Notes: generated from the letters alone by a model not told the origin. Numbered from the stretch's first letter, positions 1 to 6,045 are shown. The stretch: DNA of 6,562 nucleotides from Chlamydiota bacterium (GCA_016866575.1 VGMA01000086.1:1-6562); one strand, 5' to 3'. A program made the numbers and translations.

Positions 1-1209
1 CTCGGGGGTTTTGCCTGGATTTTCTACCATGAGATCGGCGATTTGTTTTGCTACTTTTCCGGTGACAATTTTATCGTCAACCATATTGGACAAGCTAGCA
101 ATCGCTAGAATATCAAGGCCGAATTCTTCTACGCTTTTTCTAGAGTTTTTGATTCTTCCGATAAACTCTACTGTAAGCCAGTTGCAAAAAGAAACGGGAT
201 TTTTGGCCTGGCTTAGCCCTTTTTCAAAGATATCCCCTAGTGGTTTATCGCAAATGAGCAAGCTAGCAGAGTAGTGGCTTAGTCCTAGCTTTTCAATGTA
301 GCGTTTTTTTCGCTCTCTTGGCAATTCGGGTAGGTTTTCTTTGAGCTTAGCGATCCAATTTTTGTCTAAAAATAGTGGGGGAAGATCGGGCTCTGGGAAA
401 TAGCGATAGTCATCAGCGGTCTCTTTTTTGCGCATCAAGATGGTTGCGCCTGTCGCTAGATCAAAGCGGTAAGTTCCGCTAGTTACAGTTTTACCCTGCT
501 GATAAAGATCAATTTGCCTTAGGATTTCTGCATCAATAGCAAGCTCCATATTGGCAAAAGAGTTCATATTTTTGATTTCTGTCTTTGTTCTTAAGGTGGT
601 TTCCCCTTTTTTACGTACTGATACGTTAGCGTCGATACGAAGAGAGCCTTCTTCCATGTTGCAATCTGATGCGTCGATGTATTGCATGATGGAGCGGATT
701 TCTGTAGCAAAAAGGGCTGCTTCTTTGGCTGTATGGATGCAAGGCAAAGAGACGATTTCTACAAGGGCTACTCCTGCGCGGTTGTAGTCGACGCCAGCGA
801 ACTGTGAAAAGTGCTTGAGCATGCCGGCATCATCTTCTAAGTGCGCGTGGTGAATGCCAAAGACTTTTTCTTCACCATCAATTTCTACAGCAACAGATCC
901 TCCAACGATAATGGGTTCATCGAACTGTGTGATCTGAAAGTTTCTTGGAGAGTCTGGGTAGAAGTAAGATTTTCTATCAAAGTGGCACTCTTCAGGTATA
1001 TGGGCGTTGATTGCAAGTCCAAAAAGGACTGCTTTTTCAATAGCAGCTTTATTGATGACAGGCAAAGCGCCGGGCTGCCCTGTATCTGCAAAAGAGATAT
1101 TGACATTTGGCTCATGTCCAAACTGGTTCGGTGCAGAAGAAAAGAGTTTACTTTTCGTGTTCAGTTGTACGTGTATTTCTAAGCCGATAACAGCTTCCCA
1201 GTCGTTCAT
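1..1209 (-). CDS. gatB: GatB, Asp/Glu-tRNA(Asn/Gln) amidotransferase subunit B (3'-truncated by window edge)
   Basis: GatB binds the misacylated tRNA and performs the kinase and transamidation steps that turn Glu-tRNA(Gln) into Gln-tRNA(Gln), or Asp-tRNA(Asn) into Asn-tRNA(Asn), using ammonia from GatA. I translated the strand by hand: 403 codons are open from the ATG at 1209 to the left edge. Family blocks are intact: VIGLEIHVQLNTKSKLF (residues 7-23, with the E11/H13 metal-site positions), LEDDAGM (124-130), RAGVALVEIVSLP (144-156), LRIDANVSVR (190-199), KTEIKNMNSF (209-218) and ADDYRYFPEPDLPPL (265-279). The cradle domain and most or all of the helical domain are therefore present. The C-terminal YqeY-like tail, roughly 75-90 residues judging by usual family length, lies outside the window. 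The start overlaps the gatA stop (ATGA), and an AAGGAG Shine-Dalgarno sits 5 nt upstream inside gatA. Identity is very secure. Confidence 0.97.
   Translation of the reverse strand, partial: MNDWEAVIGLEIHVQLNTKSKLFSSAPNQFGHEPNVNISFADTGQPGALPVINKAAIEKAVLFGLAINAHIPEECHFDRKSYFYPDSPRNFQITQFDEPIIVGGSVAVEIDGEEKVFGIHHAHLEDDAGMLKHFSQFAGVDYNRAGVALVEIVSLPCIHTAKEAALFATEIRSIMQYIDASDCNMEEGSLRIDANVSVRKKGETTLRTKTEIKNMNSFANMELAIDAEILRQIDLYQQGKTVTSGTYRFDLATGATILMRKKETADDYRYFPEPDLPPLFLDKNWIAKLKENLPELPRERKKRYIEKLGLSHYSASLLICDKPLGDIFEKGLSQAKNPVSFCNWLTVEFIGRIKNSRKSVEEFGLDILAIASLSNMVDDKIVTGKVAKQIADLMVENPGKTPE
1206..1209 (-). other. gatA/gatB ATGA start-stop overlap
   Basis: The bases read ATGA on the minus strand, so the gatA stop TGA and the gatB start ATG share two bases. 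An AAGGAG Shine-Dalgarno at 1215-1220, inside the last codons of gatA, serves gatB. This arrangement usually gives coupled, near-equal translation, which suits subunits of one complex. Confidence 0.9.
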
Positions 1210-2669
1210 GAGAACTCCTTGGCAAAGAGGGGTGGACAAGTTTGTAATTTCAGTTGTTGTTCAAGAGCTGCTGACAATCTAAGCACTTTTGCATCTTGCA
1301 TTTGAGCGGAGCTAATTTGCAGGCCAAATGGCTTTTGGTTTTTATCTAGGCCAATAGGCATGCTGATCGCCGGAAGTCCTGCCAAGTTAGCGAAAATGGT
1401 GTAGATGTCTTGCAAATACATCTCAAGAGGGTTTTTAATCGCGCCTAACTCAAAAGCTGCAGAAGGGACGGTAGGAAGTACTACGGCATCACAAGTTTGA
1501 AAGATCCTTTTGAAATCTTCAATCAGTAAACGGCGTACTTTTTGCGCTTTTTTGTAATAAGCATCTTGATGGCCAGCAGAAAGCACATAGGTTCCGAGAA
1601 GAATGCGTCTTTTTACCTCTTTTCCAAATCCTTCTTCTTTTGAGTACTCGTAAACTTCTTTCAGAGTTTTTGCTTTTGTTGAACGCTTGGAAAATAAAAT
1701 ACCGTCAAAGCGGGCAAGGTTAGTTGAGGCTTCTGCAATCGCTAAAATGTAGTAAAGAGGTATAGAATACTTGATGAGAGGTATATCGATTTCTACGACT
1801 TTAACGCCCATCTTTACATATTCATTGATTGCATTATTGAATAAATCGATGAGGGAAGGGTCAAGTTCTTTTAACAGGTTTCTTGGTACGCCGATGGTCA
1901 TATTTTCAACGCCTTGGCTCAGTGAAGCACTAAAATCTTCTTTACTGTCTGCAATAGAAGTAGAGTCAAGAGGGCAGTGGCCTGCTAAAACGTCCATCAT
2001 GAGGGCGATATCTTCAGCATAGTTGGCAAAAGGACCGATCTGGTCAAAAGAAGATCCAAAAGCAACAAGCCCATATCGCGAAATGCGGCCATAAGTTGGT
2101 TTAAATCCAAAAGTTCCACAAAATGAGGCAGGCTGACGGATTGATCCTCCGGTATCTGAGCCTATAGATAAAGGGGCGATTCTGCTGGCTACAGCTGCAG
2201 CGCTTCCTCCTGAGGAGCCTCCGGGCGTGCATGAAAGATTCCAAGGATTGCGCGTCTCAAAAAAAGCGGAAGTTTCTGTGGATGAACCCATAGCGAATTC
2301 ATCAAGATTGGTTTTTCCAAGCAAAATACCATCTTCTTCTTCTATGCGTCTAACAGCGGTAGCAGAAAAAGGGGCTTTATAATCGGCCAAAAATTTGGAT
2401 GCGCAGGTAGTGAGCTCTGATTCGATGTGGATATTGTCTTTAATAGCAACTGGAACACCGGCGAGTTTTCCTACGCTCTTTCCTTGTTTGATTTTTTCAT
2501 CTATTGCATGTGCTTTAGCAAGAGCTTTTTCGGGAAACAGGGTTAAAAAAGCTTTGACTGAAGGGTCAATCGCTTCGGCGCGCTTAAGAAAATAGCGTGT
2601 TACTTCCACAGCGCTTATTTTTCCTTCCTTAACAAGAGAGCTGAGCTGTTTAGCAGATAAAGAGTACAT
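1206..2669 (-). CDS. gatA: GatA, glutaminase (amidase) subunit of the GatCAB tRNA amidotransferase
   Basis: GatA hydrolyses glutamine and passes ammonia through a tunnel to GatB for tRNA-dependent amidation. The 487-residue product has the usual family length. It carries a full amidase-signature Ser-cisSer-Lys triad: K77 in GVPVAIKDN, S152 in GGSSGGSAAAVAS, and S176 in GSDTGGSIRQPA. Other family blocks are LGKTNLDEFAMGSSTE (117-132), RRILLGTYVLSAG in the C-terminal half, and NLAGLPAISMPIG near the end. No frameshift or missing catalytic residue is seen. The ATG lies only 2 nt after the gatC stop, with no purine-rich Shine-Dalgarno before it; the preceding bases read as CCTCCTG on this strand. 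Translation probably depends on coupling to gatC. The stop overlaps the gatB start by 4 nt. The gatC-gatA-gatB order fits one transcript. Confidence 0.97.
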   Translation of the reverse strand: MYSLSAKQLSSLVKEGKISAVEVTRYFLKRAEAIDPSVKAFLTLFPEKALAKAHAIDEKIKQGKSVGKLAGVPVAIKDNIHIESELTTCASKFLADYKAPFSATAVRRIEEEDGILLGKTNLDEFAMGSSTETSAFFETRNPWNLSCTPGGSSGGSAAAVASRIAPLSIGSDTGGSIRQPASFCGTFGFKPTYGRISRYGLVAFGSSFDQIGPFANYAEDIALMMDVLAGHCPLDSTSIADSKEDFSASLSQGVENMTIGVPRNLLKELDPSLIDLFNNAINEYVKMGVKVVEIDIPLIKYSIPLYYILAIAEASTNLARFDGILFSKRSTKAKTLKEVYEYSKEEGFGKEVKRRILLGTYVLSAGHQDAYYKKAQKVRRLLIEDFKRIFQTCDAVVLPTVPSAAFELGAIKNPLEMYLQDIYTIFANLAGLPAISMPIGLDKNQKPFGLQISSAQMQDAKVLRLSAALEQQLKLQTCPPLFAKEFS

Positions 2670-2671
2670 AG

Positions 2672-2962
2672 TTATATAACAGGAGGTACGCGCACCATCC
2701 CTGCAGTTGAGGCGGGCGCATTGTTCAATAGCGTTTGACGATCCATTGGCTCTTTTGCAACGTCTTCACGTACAGGAAGATGGACTGCTTCTAAAACGCT
2801 ATAAAGGGGTTTGACATTTTCTGTATCGACTTCAGATAAACGATCGATATAGTCGAGAATGGTTTTGATGTTTTCCACAAACATCTCTTCTTCTTCCTCT
2901 GTGCACTTAACTCTACATAGAGTCTCGAGGTGGCGTAAAGTTTCTTTGTTGAATTCGCTCAT
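2672..2962 (-). CDS. gatC: GatC, small bridging subunit of the GatCAB tRNA amidotransferase
   Basis: GatC wraps around the GatA-GatB interface and stabilises the heterotrimer. It is the first gene of the gatCAB operon. The 96-residue product begins MSEFNKETLRHLETLCRV, with the N-terminal helical pattern of GatC. It continues with an acidic helix, an ILDYIDRLSEVDTENVKPL segment, and the typical LREDV-like VREDVAKEP, and ends with GMVRVPPVI, the family's C-terminal F/V-x-VPxV strand. The frame is open four codons further up, to an ATG at 2974. I prefer the ATG at 2962 because GatC proteins usually start five or six residues before the K/R-E-x-[VL]-x-H-[IL] helix, and there is no ribosome site before 2974. 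A weak AAGA 11 nt upstream is all that precedes 2962. Identity is secure; the exact start is moderately secure. Confidence 0.93.
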   Translation of the reverse strand: MSEFNKETLRHLETLCRVKCTEEEEEMFVENIKTILDYIDRLSEVDTENVKPLYSVLEAVHLPVREDVAKEPMDRQTLLNNAPASTAGMVRVPPVI

Positions 2963-3068
2963 AACGCTGAACATCTTAGAATATTTTTGGCTAATAGGTC
3001 AAACTTTTTCTTCGAATAAATAGGCTCTAGTGGGTATGTTGAAGAAAAGTTACTAGGGAGATCGTGGC
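2963..3068. promoter_or_regulatory. Divergent promoter region between gatCAB and the DUF378 gene
   Basis: This 106-bp gap separates gatC (minus) from the DUF378 gene (plus), so both leftward and rightward promoters should lie here. On the minus strand, TTCAAC (3043-3038) and TTTATT (3020-3015) are 17 bp apart and could serve gatCAB. On the plus strand, TATGTT (3035-3040) is a plausible -10 for the DUF378 gene, with only a weak TTCGAA (3011-3016) as -35. All matches are partial. The two candidate promoters overlap face to face, so they may compete. A good AGGGAG ribosome site (3055-3060) lies 8 nt before the plus-strand start. The gap is well supported as regulatory; the exact boxes are guesses. 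Confidence 0.35.
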
Positions 3069-3326
3069 ATGTCGTACGTGAATTTTTTAGCTTTAATCCT
3101 AATTTTGATCGGTGCATTAAACTGGGGTCTAGTTGGTTTCTTCCAGTATAATGTAGTTGAAGCATTTTTAGGCAAAACAATGGCTGCCAACATTGTTTAT
3201 TGTTTAGTGGGTCTTGCAGGGGTTTGGGGCCTTGGCTTCCTTACTAAGTGCAAGGCGCTTTGTTGCTGCTCATCTTCAGAAAAGAAGATGGATAAATCTG
3301 ATAAAGGTGGATGCTGTCGCAAATAA
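3069..3326 (+). CDS. DUF378 (YuzA-like) small membrane protein with a cysteine-rich C-terminal tail
   Basis: This 85-residue protein matches the DUF378 pattern: a first helix around residues 5-25 containing LIGALNWGLVGFF (13-25), a short amphipathic link (VVEAFLG), and a second helix around 41-58 (IVYCLVGLAGVWGL). The function of DUF378 is not established; members are two-helix inner-membrane proteins. The unusual part is the hydrophilic tail (59-85), which holds six cysteines (C61, C65-67, C82, C83) amid lysines and serines. This could be a metal-binding or redox patch, though that is inference. An AGGGAG ribosome site lies 8 nt before the ATG. An intrinsic terminator follows 27 bp after the stop, so the gene is probably monocistronic. 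It is transcribed divergently from gatCAB, with no evident functional tie. Confidence 0.88.
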   Translation: MSYVNFLALILILIGALNWGLVGFFQYNVVEAFLGKTMAANIVYCLVGLAGVWGLGFLTKCKALCCCSSSEKKMDKSDKGGCCRK

Positions 3327-3353
3327 GTGGCAGGCAGTGATAGTTTTTTTCAA

Positions 3354-3379
3354 GGCCCGTTTTTTAAACGGGTCTTTTT
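3354..3379 (+). terminator. Rho-independent terminator after the DUF378 gene
   Basis: GGCCCGTTT (3354-3362) pairs with AAACGGGTC (3366-3374), giving a 9-bp stem with one G-T wobble and a TTT loop. A run of five T follows (3375-3379), then CTTT. It lies 27 bp past the DUF378 stop and before the next plus-strand gene. Confidence 0.88.
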
Positions 3380-3421
3380 CTTTAAAAAATCTTTAACTTC
3401 CTTTTTATTAGAGAAATAGAT

Positions 3422-3440
3422 GGTAAATTTTCTATTTACC
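3422..3440. promoter_or_regulatory. Perfect 7-bp inverted repeat over the putative -35 of the 158-residue gene
   Basis: GGTAAAT (3422-3428) and ATTTACC (3434-3440) are perfect inverted arms around a 5-nt centre, TTTCT. The right arm contains TTTACC (3435-3440), a candidate -35 box. It sits 18 bp before TAGCTT (3459-3464), which is preceded by TG one base earlier, as in an extended -10. The predicted start near 3471 would leave a leader of about 18 nt. The repeat could be an operator. Alternatively it could be a weak second terminator, since TTTT follows. The inverted repeat is certain; its role is inferred. Confidence 0.4.
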
Positions 3441-3488
3441 TTTTCTTGATCGCTGTGCTAGCTTCTTTGGTCCATAAGGAGAAAAAAC

Positions 3489-3965
3489 ATGTCAACAGCA
3501 TCTGTGGTTAGTCAATATGTAAGAGTTCATGAAATTCCTGAGCAAATGAAAGGTGTTGAATTTCAAAGAGAAATCAAAAATATCGAAAAGCAGGTTAAAT
3601 CTATAGAGTATAACCAGGGAATCGAATCTGCGTATGATTTTTTGATCAGCTTAGCTGCAGAATCAACAGAGTCGAATCGAACATGCTGGAAGCCTTTAGT
3701 GGTCTATTTTGTTAACAACAATCAATTAGGATTTTCCTTAGCCTCGTTTATATACAAAATTTTTTCGCGCATAGATGAAAAAAATCTGTCATTAAGAAAA
3801 TTCACTTACAGTGAGCTTTTGCCTTTGGTTGGTTATCTAGTCGCTAAGCATTATGTATTTATAAATGAATCTAAGCATCTATTCAGACCCCAGGAGGCAA
3901 GTTCAGCTTGTTTAAATGACGTAGTAGAGCACCGTTTGTATTGGGAATCTGAGTTTAATCTCTAG
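3489..3965 (+). CDS. Hypothetical soluble protein, 158 residues, not recognised
   Basis: I do not recognise a family. The product has no signal peptide and no convincing membrane helix, so it is probably cytoplasmic or an exported effector without a classical signal. Residues 20-42 form a highly charged helix (KGVEFQREIKNIEKQVKSIE) that may be a short coiled coil. The rest looks mainly helical, with hydrophobic patches such as WKPLVVYFV and LLPLVGYLVAKHYVF. The start is well defined: AAGGAG (3476-3481) lies 7 nt before the ATG. Two TAG stops follow in tandem (3963-3968). The gene stands alone: a terminator and likely promoter precede it, and a hairpin and a very AT-rich gap follow. The long open frame and strong ribosome site argue that it is real. 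Function is unknown. Confidence 0.75.
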   Translation: MSTASVVSQYVRVHEIPEQMKGVEFQREIKNIEKQVKSIEYNQGIESAYDFLISLAAESTESNRTCWKPLVVYFVNNNQLGFSLASFIYKIFSRIDEKNLSLRKFTYSELLPLVGYLVAKHYVFINESKHLFRPQEASSACLNDVVEHRLYWESEFNL

Positions 3966-3984
3966 TAGATAGAATCGATTGAAG

Positions 3985-4025
3985 GCCTTCATGTTTTTTG
4001 AAGGCTAACAGTTCTCTTATTTTTT
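3985..4025 (+). terminator. Hairpin with delayed T-run after the 158-residue gene, possible terminator
   Basis: GCCTTCA (3985-3991) pairs with TGAAGGC (3999-4005) around a 7-nt T-rich loop. A T6 run appears only at 4020-4025, 14 nt after the stem, which is not the canonical arrangement. TGAAGGCCTTCA (3980-3991) is also a perfect 12-bp palindrome, so an alternative fold competes. The position just after the gene suits termination or RNA-end protection. Confidence 0.4.
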
Positions 4026-4065
4026 CAGGAATCATCTTCTACATAAAGCGGTGATATAAAACGAC

Positions 4066-4150
4066 TTTAATTATATTAAATTAATTAATAATTGTTTATG
4101 TTATTTTAAATTTGTAAAAATTCATAACTTAATTTTATTAATAAATTAAA
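4066..4150 (+). promoter_or_regulatory. Extremely AT-rich stretch with likely promoter for the Yip1-like/secreted gene pair
   Basis: Only five of these 85 bases are G or C (4094, 4100, 4114, 4123, 4128). ATTAATTAAT (4080-4089) is a perfect palindrome within it. TTGTAA (4112-4117) and TATTAA (4136-4141) are 18 bp apart and form a passable promoter; transcription would begin near 4148, ahead of the gene starting at 4191. The upstream A/T tracts could act as an UP element or as a site for nucleoid proteins. In DNA this AT-rich, box matches arise easily by chance. The rest of the 3966-4190 gap holds only the hairpin noted separately. Confidence 0.35.
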
Positions 4151-4190
4151 GAATAGGGCGTGTTTTTATCTTATGGAAGGGAAATCCTCA

Positions 4191-4802
4191 ATGCAGCCTT
4201 GGCTGCAAATATTTATAAGACCTCGAGAAGTCGCAAAGCAGATTTGTGCGCTAACTCCTAATAAAGGTCTTCTTGCGATATCAGCTGTTTACGGTTTTTT
4301 TGTGCTGATTGAAACAATGCAAAATATCGGAGCAGGCTTACAATACAAATTGGGAGCAATGCTTCTTTTTGCTTTAGTGCTAGCGATACCTATTGGCTAT
4401 CTTTCCTTGTCATTTTCAGCGTGGATGCTCTGGTGGACGGGCAAACTCATCAAAGGACAAGCCAATTTTGTCACTATCCGCTCTGCGCTTACTTGGTCTA
4501 AAATACCTGAATTAGTAGCTCTAATCGGCTGGTTTGTGATGATAGCGGTCTACGGCTTGCAAGTGTTTGTGCCGGCTTTTATAGATAAGAGCTATACGTT
4601 CAATCAATTCTCTCTGCCAACAACTGTTATGGTGTTGCAGATCGGTTTTACCTTGTGGGGATTTATCGCTCTTTTGCAAACCCTTGCTGAAGTGCAAAAG
4701 TTCTCTATTTGGTATGCGTTACTGAATGTGGTTTTAAAATCATTGCTTCTTGCGATCTTTGGAGCTGCGTTAATGTGGTTTTCTGGCGGTTATGTTGCTT
4801 AA
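4191..4802 (+). CDS. Yip1-like five-helix integral membrane protein
   Basis: The product is polytopic, with about five membrane segments. Numbered from the chosen start these are roughly 27-46, 54-82, 106-130, 144-166 and 177-197. The N-terminus MQPWLQIFIRPREVAKQI has the W-x-x-I/F-x-x-P-R-E motif typical of bacterial Yip1-domain proteins, as does the polar loop before helix 3 (RSALTWSKIPEL). Bacterial Yip1-domain proteins lack a defined role; they are inner-membrane proteins sometimes linked to envelope processes. The frame is open to an ATG at 4173, but that codon has no ribosome site at useful distance. GGAAGGGA (4175-4182) lies 8 nt before the ATG at 4191, and family proteins begin at this point, so I chose 203 residues. 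The next gene follows after 23 bp, suggesting co-transcription. The family call is by pattern, not by search. Confidence 0.72.
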   Translation: MQPWLQIFIRPREVAKQICALTPNKGLLAISAVYGFFVLIETMQNIGAGLQYKLGAMLLFALVLAIPIGYLSLSFSAWMLWWTGKLIKGQANFVTIRSALTWSKIPELVALIGWFVMIAVYGLQVFVPAFIDKSYTFNQFSLPTTVMVLQIGFTLWGFIALLQTLAEVQKFSIWYALLNVVLKSLLLAIFGAALMWFSGGYVA

Positions 4803-4825
4803 TAAAAATAGGATAACGAGGGTTT

Positions 4826-5407
4826 ATGTTAAATAATATGTTCAAAAAGAGGGCCTTGGCTATGTTCATGGGTCTCATGCTTTGCGCCGGAGTAGATGAT
4901 ACTTTTTCGCAAAATATCGCATCTCAAGGAAGGCAAAACGAAGTTTACAAATCATGGACGAAGGTCTATTCGTTTCAAGGCAACTGCCATGTAGTATTTC
5001 CAAGAAGCCCAGATCACGTTAAACAAAATATGGCGATCAAGAGCGATGGTAGTAATTTAGAATATGATGTTTATGTCGCTGATTTAGAAAAGCGCTCTGT
5101 ATATATGGCTCTTATAGCGAAATATCCGGGAGAGGTAAGAGAAGATCAGGTTGTGGGAAGTTTAGAGCACTTCCTTAACTCCATTTTAGTGCAAAATCCT
5201 AACAACCAATTGGTTTTTGCTAATTTGGTGCAAGTTCAAGGATGTCAGGCTATGGATTTTTTCATTAAAACCAATGATGTCTTCTTTAAAGGGCGTGTGC
5301 TTTTAGCGAAAAATTACCTATACCTGCTTGCTATGGAGTGTGAAAAGCACCATTATCAAGATGAGCACTTTCAGTTCTTCATTGAATCTTTCGAATTGAT
5401 AAGATAA
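4826..5407 (+). CDS. Secreted or periplasmic protein of unknown function with N-terminal signal peptide
   Basis: This is a 193-residue protein. Residues 6-9 are basic (FKKR) and 10-23 hydrophobic, followed by a polar stretch with plausible cleavage near residue 28. That is a Sec-type signal. C20 lies in the hydrophobic core, but the preceding residues (LML) fit a lipobox poorly, so a lipoprotein is less likely. The mature part is a mixed alpha/beta domain beginning near W44, with FQGNCHVVFPRSPDHVK (50-66), QNPNNQLVFANLVQVQGCQA (123-142) and a C-terminal FFIESFEL helix. It has three cysteines outside the signal (54, 140, 172), so at most one disulfide forms per chain. My impression, unverified, is that similar proteins occur in Chlamydiae. 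GAGGG (4818-4822) is only 3 nt before the ATG. It sits 23 bp after the Yip1-like gene and before a strong terminator, so the two probably form one operon. Confidence 0.78.
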   Translation: MLNNMFKKRALAMFMGLMLCAGVDDTFSQNIASQGRQNEVYKSWTKVYSFQGNCHVVFPRSPDHVKQNMAIKSDGSNLEYDVYVADLEKRSVYMALIAKYPGEVREDQVVGSLEHFLNSILVQNPNNQLVFANLVQVQGCQAMDFFIKTNDVFFKGRVLLAKNYLYLLAMECEKHHYQDEHFQFFIESFELIR

Positions 5408-5450
5408 AAAGCTCTTAAAAGAGTGGATCTATCAAGAATGTTTAAGAATG

Positions 5451-5493
5451 TAAGCAAGCCCAAAAATGTTGTTGAGCTTGCTTATGTTTTTTT
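5451..5493 (+). terminator. Strong rho-independent terminator closing the Yip1-like/secreted gene unit
   Basis: TAAGCAAGC (5451-5459) pairs perfectly with GCTTGCTTA (5476-5484) across a 16-nt loop. Two T/G wobbles could extend the stem outward. Seven T follow at 5487-5493. It lies 43 bp past the secreted-protein stop. On the opposite strand the stem is not followed by a clear T-run, so it mainly serves the plus strand. Confidence 0.85.
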
Positions 5494-5496
5494 ATC

Positions 5497-5523
5497 GATA
5501 AGCAATACAGAGATAAGCTTATC
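5497..5523. repeat. Nested GATAAGC inverted/direct repeats in the convergent intergenic region
   Basis: GATAAGC (5497-5503) recurs at 5512-5518 and pairs with GCTTATC (5517-5523). GATAAGCTTATC (5512-5523) is itself a perfect 12-bp palindrome. The alternative stem has a 13-nt loop. On the minus strand the stem is followed by A residues rather than T, so it is not a canonical terminator for the minus-strand genes that end at 5545. Its role is unknown. Confidence 0.45.
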
Positions 5524-5544
5524 CGAGGCTTCAATATCTTCTAT

Positions 5545-6045
5545 TTAGTCTCTTCTATATCTCTCTTCTAATTGACGCCCTTCTGTGATTAAACGTAAAA
5601 GATCACGACCAACTCGGTTAACTTGCTCTTGAGCTAGCTGCTCTATCATTTTATTAGTCTCTACAATCTTATAAGATTGATAGCCAATAAGAACTACTGA
5701 TAAAAGAACTAATCCAGCGCAACCTAACGGTAAAAAGCTTATAGCTAGGCCGATACTCAAAATAATTGTCATAACGATGCTGTGAATAAGAAGACAAATC
5801 TCGTAATCACGCATGTGATTTAATGTGTTAATTTGAGTTAAAGGGTTTGTCGTTTCTTGCATTATGTTTGAATAGTGGCAGAAAGCGGCGCTATATACAA
5901 TTGGCGAAATAATAGGGAAAATAACACTTGCAGCTTTGGTAAACCAATTATCGAAAATGCTTTTAGATTCTTCTGCCTGTTGAGCTTGATCAATAAATAG
6001 ATCAGTTTCTCTGAAAATACCGTGACTATGGATGTTGGTTGTCAT
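5545..6045 (-). CDS. Inc-like membrane protein, paralogue of the adjacent upstream gene (copy 2, with basic C-terminal tail)
   Basis: This 166-residue membrane protein is not assignable to a named family. Hydrophilic residues 1-34 lead into a first membrane segment (about 38-56), then a polar loop. The DYEICLLIH motif (80-88) opens a two-lobed hydrophobic region (about 84-122) hinged near P106, followed by SYKIV (124-128) and a charged helix (129-166) rich in E, R and Q that may be coiled-coil. From residue 30 to 128 it aligns with the next gene without a gap; I count 29 identities in 99, so the two are duplicates. The closely spaced two-lobed hydrophobic region resembles chlamydial inclusion membrane (Inc) proteins, which is inference. 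AAAGGTG (6060-6054) lies 8 nt before the ATG. It is the second gene of a likely operon, with a 49-bp gap. Confidence 0.75.
   Translation of the reverse strand: MTTNIHSHGIFRETDLFIDQAQQAEESKSIFDNWFTKAASVIFPIISPIVYSAAFCHYSNIMQETTNPLTQINTLNHMRDYEICLLIHSIVMTIILSIGLAISFLPLGCAGLVLLSVVLIGYQSYKIVETNKMIEQLAQEQVNRVGRDLLRLITEGRQLEERYRRD

Noticed and set aside
630..640. GatB signature block reads LRIDANVSVR, with Ile where many bacteria have Cys, as a possible loss of function
   Set aside because: The position varies in the family as I recall it, including in Chlamydiae, and all surrounding GatB motifs are intact, so it is not evidence of a defect.
841..1282. Open frames antisense to gatB and the end of gatA
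   Set aside because: Hand translation shows intact GatB motifs on the minus strand throughout; the opposite frames resemble no protein family and have no ribosome site.
2681..2687. AGGAGGT on the plus strand, a near-perfect Shine-Dalgarno
   Set aside because: No start codon with a usable open frame lies at the right distance. On the other strand it is simply the Val-Pro-Pro coding end of gatC, a conserved family feature.
2959..3180. 73-codon minus-strand open frame overlapping the gatC start and the DUF378 gene
   Set aside because: It runs across the divergent promoter and antisense to a recognisable DUF378 gene; the translation has no domain pattern.
3214..3396. 60-codon plus-strand open frame in another frame of the DUF378 gene
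   Set aside because: It overlaps the DUF378 tail and reads through its terminator hairpin; it is a shadow frame.
4173..4190. Upstream ATG for the Yip1-like gene
   Set aside because: No ribosome site lies at useful distance before 4173, while GGAAGGGA is correctly placed for the ATG at 4191, where the family-like sequence begins.
4876..4890. Possible lipobox at C20 of the secreted protein
   Set aside because: The residues before the cysteine (Leu-Met-Leu) do not match the usual small residue at -1, so a plain Sec signal peptide is preferred.
5438..5545. 35-codon open frame starting MFKNVSKPKN in the convergent gap
   Set aside because: It spans the strong terminator stem and T-run, and no ribosome-binding site precedes it.
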